Source: Lycium barbarum | Taxonomy: Eukaryota; Streptophyta; Magnoliopsida; Solanales; Solanaceae | Reading direction: 5' to 3' | DNA length: 64,000 nt | NCBI RefSeq assembly: GCF_019175385.1 | Contig: NC_083348.1 | Coordinates: 50,056,950 to 50,120,949, forward strand | Shown here: piece after piece, positions 56,756 through 64,000 of the stretch | How positions within the stretch are numbered: the stretch's first letter is position 1 | Layout of the letters: the number at the start of each line of letters is the position of its first letter | Made by a program: the position numbers and the translations under genes | The notes under the pieces: model-generated | The model's database searches: none | What the model was told of the DNA's origin: nothing | The model's input: only the letters and a program-made list of their open reading frames with translations

Positions 56756-57827
56756 CAACAACAGGAGGTATTCTTAAGGCAATTACTCAGAAACAACAAC
56801 AATAAGGTATTCTTGCAAAGCCTCAAAAAAATTATCCAGTGGCAATACCATCTATTATATGTTCCCAACTAAAAAAAATTCCATCGATTATAGGTGTTAA
56901 TACTTTTAAACTTCTACTAAAGTCTCTTGTAAATCAAGAAGTATTCAAAATCAAGTGAGACTTTGAACTCTTTATGGTTCCAAACCAGGCATTACAAAAA
57001 CTAAACTGGAAACACATATATAGGCAACAAGATTTAACAACAATAAGACTTTTTCCATTTGGTAGAAAATTATTTTTTATCTACCTTCAATAAAGCTTTT
57101 TCCAACATCATAGCAGCAATTCCACTTTCATTAATAGTAATTCCTTAGATTTAGAGCTAGAGCTAAGGGTGTTCACGGTTCTGTTTGCTATCTTTATAAC
57201 CGAAGTTTAAATAGTAAAATTACTATTATGTTTATCTGAAGCAAACAACAAATGTTATAGACTTTGAAGCAAAATTGCCACAAATATATAGGAACTGTGA
57301 AAAGGATAACAGTAGCACCAACTATATATAAAAGAATAAACGAACTTTGAACTTAAAGATGCAGCAGACGCGAACCATAAAAGAAGGCTATCATTCTTCC
57401 TCAAAATTCTTCAATAAAAGCATTTATTTTGCACTGTAAAGCTGTAACTGACTTAATGAAAACTCTTTAGTACTCCTGTATGCACTTCTTAATTTTGCAC
57501 ACAAGAATTTAAGGCATCACCACTTATATTAAAGATTAGATTTCAAATACAGCCCAACCATGACCAGGTATCACAAATAAGCTGAAAGAGATCTGATATG
57601 CTAGAGAAACAAGGTAAAAAACAGAAATGACAAACACACATGTCAAACAGATCACGAAGCAATAGCAACCTTTTAGAGCATGTACGGAGCTAGAAACAAG
57701 CATCATTAGTGGTGAAGTCAAGCAACTGCTAGAATTAGTGTAAGATAGAAATTGACTATACGCAAATCAACAAACTAAATTAAAAAGTCGGGTATATTAT
57801 TACTAACTTGGTTAGCAGACAAAAACA

Positions 57828-58160
57828 GTGGTCATTCAGTTGAACCGGGCGATGTCGTAGGCGGGGTATATGATTGTTGAGCGACAAAGAATTCTTTTAT
57901 TTTCTTAATTTCTTTCATCTCATCTTCTAAGGCTACAGATGATTGGGTGAAATAGACTAGTAAATCACTAGACATACCTGAAAACTTTCTGAAGTAAAAT
58001 TTTCTTTTACTAACCACTCCCATTCTTTCTTATCTACTCCCTTTGGCATATTCTTAAGAGCCTGTTGGATTGGATTATTTTTCACATATTGTGCATGCAA
58101 GTATCCTCTCCATTTGTTCCATTTCCTCTCTGCAACTAAGTTAACTATAGATAAAGACAA
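57828..58160 (-). pseudogene. CACTA TnpA-like (plant transposase Ptta/En/Spm) remnant
   Basis: The minus strand reads ERKWNKWRGYLHAQYVKNNP, then IQQALKNMPKGVDKKEWEWL and VKENFTSESFQ followed by a GT donor. A second piece, ALEDEMKEIKKIKEFFVAQQ, ends SYTPPTTSPGSTE and a stop. The conserved W.WL....F.SE.FQ block and terminal coiled coil are typical of the plant En/Spm TnpA-like family that binds subterminal repeats. Only the C-terminal half is present, and the middle is deleted. Confidence 0.65.
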
Positions 58161-60611
58161 GTTCCATCATTTGGTTAGGATAAGGGATCAAAAAAGTTAA
58201 ACTGGAAACACATAAAAAGGCAACAAGAGTTAACAACAATAAGATTTTTTTCCATCTGTTTTAAATTGCTCTTTTATGTATTGATAGGAATTTCTAAAAA
58301 CATCTAATAAGGAAACCATACATAATACCATTAAGACTTAAAATACAACAGGAAATACCATTTGTGAATTAGTAGTAGAGGTAGTACACAAATTTTACTC
58401 ACTATATACATTGAAGAAGAGGTACCTAAAGAAATAGGGGAGGGTAAAATTCTTCAAAGAAGCCTCCCACTGAACAATGTTCAATAAAAGAATCACCCAA
58501 CGTAATTTAAATTATCAACTTCAATAGGTAAAAAAATAATAATTAAAAAGTCAGGCATGTTGTTACTAACCTGGTCAGCAGACAAAAACAATGGTCATTC
58601 AGTTGAAACGGGTGATGTCGTAGGGGGGACTTGTGATTGTTGAGCAGTGAATCAAAACATGGGTTTAGATGGTGCTCTTGATCCAACTTATATGGTGCTC
58701 TGTAACGTAACAGTTTTACCAAGGAAGGAGCGGATATAACAAGTGTCAAGAAAATTTGCAGCATATTAACTGATCAAGCTGGTTAAAATAATATTGAAGC
58801 AGTTCAAAAAGAACTTTGATATCCATCTCAAAGAGATAAAAGACGTAGCAAAAGAGCCAAAAGTAACTCCTCGTCCTCATTCCTTTCCTATAGCACCTCT
58901 AGCACCTGGCGCGACGAATGCATATTTGGTAGTAGTCTTCACAGTCGACCCCACCTCATCTTCAGTCTTTAATGGTTTCATATTGAACCTGCAAAGAGCC
59001 AAAAGTAAAGAATAATAAGAGAAAATGCATGCGTGACAGTGTAGTAATAAAAGAAATCATGCCATTAGAATGTAAATGGCCTTAGTCGAAACCTTTTCAG
59101 ATGTAAAATAAAATTTTCAAAAGGAGTAACAGCACTAGTCCCTGCTTGGCTTGCAAAATCTCAACACTGAAGACATAAAACTAATATGCCATTCATGAAA
59201 TAATTAGCTTTTTCAAACTGTGCACTCTGTATGAAGTATGATTTTTCAGAAACACAATACAGTACAAACTTGAATACACTTCTGAAAATCAAATTATCAA
59301 TTAGGAATCCCAAAAAAATACGAGGTCAGTTTTTTTTAGAACTGGCAGATAGCTTTTATTGTAGTATTATAGGATAAATTTAAAACTCCACAGATGAAAA
59401 GTGCAATTTTAGTATCTCTGCAACAGTGATAATTCCATACCAGTTAACCAAATTGGAGCAATATGAACATAAATTATTTGCACAACACCAACTAATGTAC
59501 AATTTCTATCGAGCAGCTAAATCATACTCTAATTGGCAAAGAGGGTTATTTGATTTCCTATTAGTTGAATAGGATATGGTCTGGTGCTTAGATTGAAACA
59601 CTAGGGCTTGAGTAATTGGTAAGTTTTCACAAGTGTGAGGCAAATAGGGAAGAACATCAAGAGGGTAGATATTGCAGAGGTCAAATTACAGTAGAAACAC
59701 ACCAAAAAAAAATCTCTCCTTTTTTCTTTCACAAAAAAACTATGATATACCTTATCCTTTCCTCTTTATTTTGTTTTGATAAGTAAACATGTTTATACAG
59801 AAAGCAATATTTGGGATACAAATCATATAGGAAAGATGTATGCAGAAAACCCATGTATTATCAAAGAAGACGACAACTCTATACCCAACAGAAGAAAGCC
59901 CCTTTCATTTGCTAATCCTTTCCACTGATTATACAAGTAAAGAAAAAAAGATCAGATTGTGAAACCTTTTACCAAATTAATATTAGAGAAGAAGAATAAC
60001 AAGAGTAACTCAAATCAAGTGAAGCAATAAAGCGAATTAAGTACAACACAAAAAAGAAACAGAACAACTCGAAATAGGAGGCATACCTGAGATTCGAAAA
60101 TAAGGGAGATGGAAAACTAGAGCAGACCTACAATCTGTGTTTTCCCAAAACACAGATTTACTCGACGGGTAGTGCTACGGAGGAGTACACCGATGGTGGG
60201 ATGTGTAGAACTAGAAACTAGGGCAGAGCTTTAAGGCCTGTGTTTTGAGAAGTTATCTTAATTTTTAGAACATTTATTTCAATATACTACTTTAGTTTTG
60301 GCACCTAGTTTTTTTGAGTGAAAACTAAAGTTTTCATTTTAGTACAATTGTTTTGGCGCTTGATCTTTGAGAAAACAATAGTTTTTTAATATATTGGTAT
60401 TATATTTGGGGCACTCAATCCCATTCAAGACCCCTCAATTACAATTTGGGACCAGTTACTAATTTTTTTTGGGACCAGATTTAGTACCTTCGCAATAAAA
60501 TACAACATTAAGTACTAGAATATAATCTCGTCCCAATAAGTATACTTTCAGAGACGGGATTATTAACTCGTCCCTAAATGTTGGTCTTAGATAAGCCTTT
60601 TTCTTGTAGTG

Positions 60612-61215
60612 GGAGCTGTATGCTAAATTCTCCAAGTGTGAATTCTGGTTGTCTTCTATGTCCTTCTTGGGGCATGTAATTTCGAAAGAAGGGATTATGG
60701 TAGATCCTCAAAAAATTTAGGTTGTCAGGGAGTGGGCTAGGCGCACATTAGTGACCGAGACCTGTAGTTTCGTGGGTCTGGCTAGCAACTATCGTCGGTT
60801 TGTGAAAGGGTTTTCCTCTATTTCTTCTCATTTGACTCGCTTGACTCAGAAAGAGGTACTGTTTCAGTGGTCCGACGAGTGTGAGGAGAGCTTTCAAAAG
60901 CTCAAGACATTGTTGAATACAGCGCCTATTCTAGCATTGCCTGTGGAGGGCAAGGATTTTATTGTTTATTGTGATGCTTCACATTCTGTTTTGGTTGTTG
61001 TTTTGATGTAGGAGAAGTAGGTGATTTCCTATGCTGCTCTGCAGTTGAAAGTGCATGATAAGAACTATCCTACTCATGACTTAGAGTTGGCAGCGGTGGT
61101 GTTCGCGTTGAAAATCTGGAGACACTACTTGTATGGTGTCCACTGTGAGGTGTATACTGACCACCGCAGTCTCCAACATGTGTTCACTCAGAGGGACCTG
61201 AACTCTAGGTAGCGG
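60612..61215 (+). pseudogene. Element D RT C terminus and RNase H
   Basis: Resumes with [29 protein letters not shown] and VGLASNYRRFVKGFSSISSH, then the RNase H domain: [53 protein letters not shown] and an intact catalytic [12 protein letters not shown]. Stops at QKI*, LM*EK* and NSR* interrupt it. This is the segment missing from element A between 33042 and 26096. Confidence 0.9.
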
Positions 61216-62697
61216 AGATGGATGGAACTGTTGAAACATTATGATATCACCATTCTGTATCATTATGGTAAGGCAAAAGTAGTGGCTGACGCATTGAGCA
61301 GAAAGTCGGTTAGTATGGGAAGTCTGGCTCATTTGATTTCTTCGGAGCATCCGTTGGCTATAGAGGTTCAGACTCTGGCAAACAGTTTTATGAGGCTGGA
61401 AATTTCTAATGCAAGCAGGTGTTGGCTTGTGTTGAAGCTGGATCATCATTTCAGGAGCAGATTAAGGCTAAGTAGTTCGAAGATGCTAAGCAGTGCAAAA
61501 TTCGTGACAAGGTGTTGCGTGGAGAGGCCAAAAAGGCCGTGATTGACGAAGAGAGGGTGCTGCGGACCAAAGGGCGAGTTTGCCTGCCATGTGTGGGTGA
61601 TTTGATCAAAACCATTCTGACAAAGGCTCATAGTTCGAGGTATTCCATTCATCCTGGCTCGACTAAGATGTATTTTGATCTGAGGCAGCATTACTGGTGA
61701 TCTAGGATGAAGCGTGATATAGTGGAGTTTGTTGCTCAGTGTCTGAACTGCCAACAGGTGAAGTATGAACATCAGAAACCTGGGGGTACACTTTAGAGGA
61801 TGCCCATTCCTGAGTCGAAGTGGGAAAGGATATCCATGGACTTCGTAGTTGGTCTTCCGAAGGCGTTGGGGAAGTTTGACTCCATTTGGGTTATTGTTGA
61901 TAGGTTGACTAAGTCTGCCAACTTCGTTCCAGTGAAGATAACTTATGATGTGGAGAAATTGGCCAAAATTTATATTCGTGAGGTGCGTAGGCTTCACGGG
62001 GTTCCTATCTCCATTGTGTCCGAAAGGGGCACAATGTTCACATCTAGGTTTTTGGAGTGTTTGTATGAGGAGTTGGTTACAAAGTTGGATCTTAGTACAA
62101 CCTTCCACCCTCAGACTGACGGGCAATCTGAGCGGACTATTCAGGTCCTTGATGATATGCTTCGTGCGTGTGTGATAGACTTTGGTGGGAATTGGACCAG
62201 TTCTTAGCTTTGGACGAATTTGCATATAACAATAGCTACCACTCGAGTATCAATATGGCTCCATTTGAGGTGTTGTATGGAAGGAGGTGTAGGTCTCCTA
62301 TAGGATGGTTTGATGCGTTTGAGGTGAGACCTTAGGGCACTGATCTTCTGAGGGAGTCCCTATAGAAAGTAAAGGTGATCTAAGCTAAGCTCCTAGTAGC
62401 CCAGAGTAGGCAGAAGGAGTATGCGGACCGTAAGGTCCGAGATCTTGAGTTTGGAGAGGGAGAGTAAGTGTTGCTGAAAGTCTCACCCATGAAGGTTGTG
62501 ATGAGGTTCAGAAAGAAGGGCAAGTTTAGCTTGAGGTACATTAGGCCATTTGAGATACTCAAGCATGTGGGGGAGGTGGCTTATAAGTTCTTTGCCTCCA
62601 GGTCTATCAGGCGCTCATCCGGTGTTCCATGTGTTGATATTGAAGAGGTACCACGGGGATGGTTCGTACATAATCCGTTGGGATTCGGTTTTGTTAG
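61216..62697 (+). pseudogene. Element D integrase
   Basis: Starts with HYGKAKVVADALSRKSVSMG, a linker, then the HHCC finger (AHSSRYSIHPGSTKMYFDL, CLNCQQV). The core has SMDFVVGLPKALGKFDSIWV with the first D. The second motif reads SIVSERGT, where the family has SDRGT, so the second catalytic residue is E for D. HPQTDGQSERTIQV carries the final E. C-terminal blocks VSPMKVVMRFRKKGKFSLRY and EILKHVGEVAYK follow. Multiple stops and frameshifts are present. The reading is lost at 62698 at the foreign patch. Confidence 0.88.
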
Positions 62698-62980
62698 ATT
62701 AGAATTTTTCATAAGAAATGTTCTAACATAGAGTAGAATCGAACATGGAAGAGATTCATTGACAACAGTAAAAAGATGGGCACCTAATTCCAATACAATA
62801 GGGGTCTATCAGTGCAAGTCAGTCGAACTCGAATCATCACATGGCTGCTAAAGCAAGCTAAGCTTCACACGGCCCTGAGGAAGCCAAAAGACCACACTTT
62901 ATATAATCTCTCTAGATGGCCAATGTGAAGAGTTCCTTCTGCCCTTGGGAAAGAAAGACTTTATGACCGCACTTCTTCTA
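62698..62980. other. ~280-bp foreign patch in element D, possibly organellar
   Basis: Element D coding sequence stops after GGATTCGGTTTTGTTAGAT and resumes at GAGCCCGTTGCCATCTTGGG. Relative to element A about 21 bases of the original are replaced. The patch resembles no other sequence in the window, has no terminal repeats or target duplication, and has a balanced composition with words (for example GATTCGAGTTCGACTGAC on the complement) that look like plant mitochondrial DNA. The source is not proven. Confidence 0.5.
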
Positions 62981-63196
62981 GAGCCCGTTGCCATCTTGGG
63001 TAGGGATGTTCGCAAGCTGAGGTCCAAGGAAATAGCCTCTGTGAAAGTTCAGTGGAAGAATCGTCTGGTGGAGGAAGCTACTTGGGAAGCAGAATATGAT
63101 ATGCATAGCAAGTATCCTCAGCTTTTCGCCGAGTCAGGTAATTTTTCATATATTCTTCATCCTTGTCCGTTCAGGGTCGAACGGTGTTTTAATTAG
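62981..63196 (+). pseudogene. Element D chromodomain end
   Basis: Reads [40 protein letters not shown] and [12 protein letters not shown]. Alignment with A shows the C-terminal chromodomain-like tail. The frame ends at TAA 63194-63196, eight bases before the 3' LTR. There is no clear polypurine tract. Confidence 0.85.
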
Positions 63197-63203
63197 TATC
63201 TGG

Positions 63204-64000
63204 TGTAACGACTCTTTCGGTCGTAAAGGTAAATATGGGATCACCCCACCAAATAGAACCTTCTCAAGGGTAGTACGAGCTAATGGGAACTCGATTCTAT
63301 AAGTCTAAGAACTAAAAACTTAACTTGTTTGTGCTTGTTGTTTTATTGTATTGAGTCTGTCGGGGGGGGGGGGGGTGACGTAGGAAATTAGAACTCCATT
63401 GGGAATTCCGAGGCCACGGGTGGATTCGTATGATGTCTTTATGTATATGTGCATGTTTGGTTTGTGTTTTTGAGGCCTCGAATGAAATGTTGGGTGATAT
63501 AGGGAAACACTGAGGAAAAGTCGAGCTCACTGCCCAAATGGCACCGCTGCGGTGGTACCGCTGTAGCGGTGGGTTCACCTCCGCCAGTAGTCAACCACTT
63601 TCCATGTGGCCGCTATGGCGGGCGATGGCCCGCTATGGTGATACCGCCATGGCGTTGGATGTCTCTCCATAGCGGTGGACGGGATCTCGTTGGTCCGCTA
63701 TAGTGGTCACTTGACCGCTATAGCGAGACCGCTGCGCGGTGGTTTGACCACTGCAACGGTTGACGGGAGAAAGATTCCTTGTTTTAAACACTTAGTCTCA
63801 CATTCTTTATTCACAATACTCCAACACAGTTTCCCACAAGCACCGATGGTGAAATTCCAAGCTAGGGAAAGAATACTCTTGAGAGGTAAGTTTCAATCAT
63901 TCCGTATCATCTTCATAATTATTATCGCTTTTATGGGTCTTCAATGGTAAAATTGTAATAGAAAACCTAAAATTAATAAACCTTCTAAACTTGATGGGTT
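63204..64000 (+). repeat. Element D 3' LTR, first ~800 bp
   Basis: Starts TGTAACGACTCTTTCGGTCG and parallels 48730-49530 with scattered differences, including the shorter G tract and altered palindrome field. It runs off the window. Confidence 0.88.
63362..63375. repeat. Poly-G tract (14 G) in element D 3' LTR
   Basis: Positional equivalent of 48888-48908. Confidence 0.95.

Larger units (their letters stand above)
53925..60611 (+). mobile_element. CACTA-2: non-autonomous CACTA (En/Spm) element with captured genes
   Basis: Termini CACAACAAGAAAAA (one base off CACTACAAG) and TTTTTCTTGTAGTG, with target duplication gga (53922-53924, 60612-60614). Subterminal CTGGTCCCTAAAAG and CGTAATAGCCTCCGCCGCTA motifs are shared with CACTA-1, so the two are one family. 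It is 6.7 kb with no TNP2. The interior holds an NAGS-like gene fragment (minus), an unassigned coding-like fragment (plus) and a TnpA-like remnant (minus). A ~90-bp block at 57790-57880 recurs at 58560-58650. Elsewhere (for example 56800-57780 and 59050-60400) I see only AT-rich sequence. Confidence 0.93.
48730..64000 (+). mobile_element. Element D: Ty3/gypsy chromovirus, 3' LTR runs off the window
   Basis: Plus-strand element of the same family as A. It has a 5' LTR (48730-51072), primer site, gag, protease, RT (split by CACTA-2), RNase H, integrase, a chromodomain region interrupted by a foreign patch, and a 3' LTR starting at 63204. It sits inside the 3' LTR of element C. The catalytic RT and RNase H boxes are intact, but scattered stops and insertions make it defective. 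Confidence 0.88.

Noticed and set aside
58794..59015. 73-residue plus ORF in CACTA-2, with an alternative minus frame
   Set aside because: Both strands give plausible short peptides. It may be the N-terminal part of the TnpA-like gene, but nothing decisive is visible.
61446..62225. 259-residue minus-strand ORF
   Set aside because: It is the antisense of element D integrase. The plus strand carries the DDE and HHCC motifs.
62698..62980. tRNA gene suggested by GATTCGAGTTCGAC-like word
   Set aside because: No full cloverleaf could be drawn around it.

Overview
The window reads as plant nuclear repeat DNA, and I see no intact host gene in it. It is most likely from a Solanaceae-type eudicot. 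The reasons are the many Ty3/gypsy chromovirus polyproteins with primer sites complementary to plant initiator tRNA-Met (TGGTATCAGAGC), the CACTA and Mutator-like DNA transposons, the LINE remnants with DUF4283, and the captured fragments of plant enzyme genes with plant introns. The family-level placement is inference from the look of the repeats. No prokaryotic operon, rRNA, tRNA or CRISPR array was seen.

The layout is a set of nested insertions. (i) 1-1318: a cassette of small tandem ORFs behind a tRNA-Met-like primer site, probably the 5' part of an endogenous pararetrovirus or another retroelement, ending at a (TA)n tract. (ii) Element A is an old Ty3/gypsy chromovirus on the minus strand. 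Its 3' LTR is seen at 14041-15000 and 1320-1875, and its broken gag-pol lies at 15053-15541, 25015-26096 and 33042-36038. Its LTR is split by a ~12.2-kb Mutator-like element (1876-14040). That element holds a decayed transposase (minus strand), a broken DUF1985 gene, an intron-containing GRF zinc-finger gene, a LINE ORF1 remnant and a large foldback. (iii) Two more retrotransposons lie inside A's coding region. Element E (15547-25009, minus) has ~2.8-kb LTRs around a mostly non-coding 3.8-kb core. Element B (26097-33041, plus) is a gag-only derivative with a truncated 5' LTR.

(iv) Element C (plus, from 36154) sits in A's 5' leader. Its 5' LTR is split by a 4.9-kb CACTA element (36499-41353, TSD aat) that carries a fragment resembling an alkaline/neutral invertase gene. 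Its gag-pol covers 43579-48408, and its 3' LTR is cut at 48729 by element D. (v) Element D (48730 to beyond 64000, plus) belongs to the same family as A. Its reverse transcriptase is split by a second CACTA element (53925-60611, TSD gga) that carries a piece of an N-acetylglutamate synthase-like gene with native introns and a TnpA-like remnant. Its chromodomain region is interrupted by a ~280-bp patch of foreign, possibly organellar, DNA.

The insertion order read from the nesting is A first; then the Mutator-like element, E, B and C independently into A; then CACTA-1 and D into C; then CACTA-2 into D. Every protein-coding region carries stops or frameshifts, so the locus looks transcriptionally and transpositionally dead except possibly as a source of small RNAs. 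I did not find a previously undescribed functional system. The most unusual items are the two gene-capturing CACTA elements, the composite Mutator-like element with its foldback, the non-coding long-LTR element E, and the LTR chimera inside element B.
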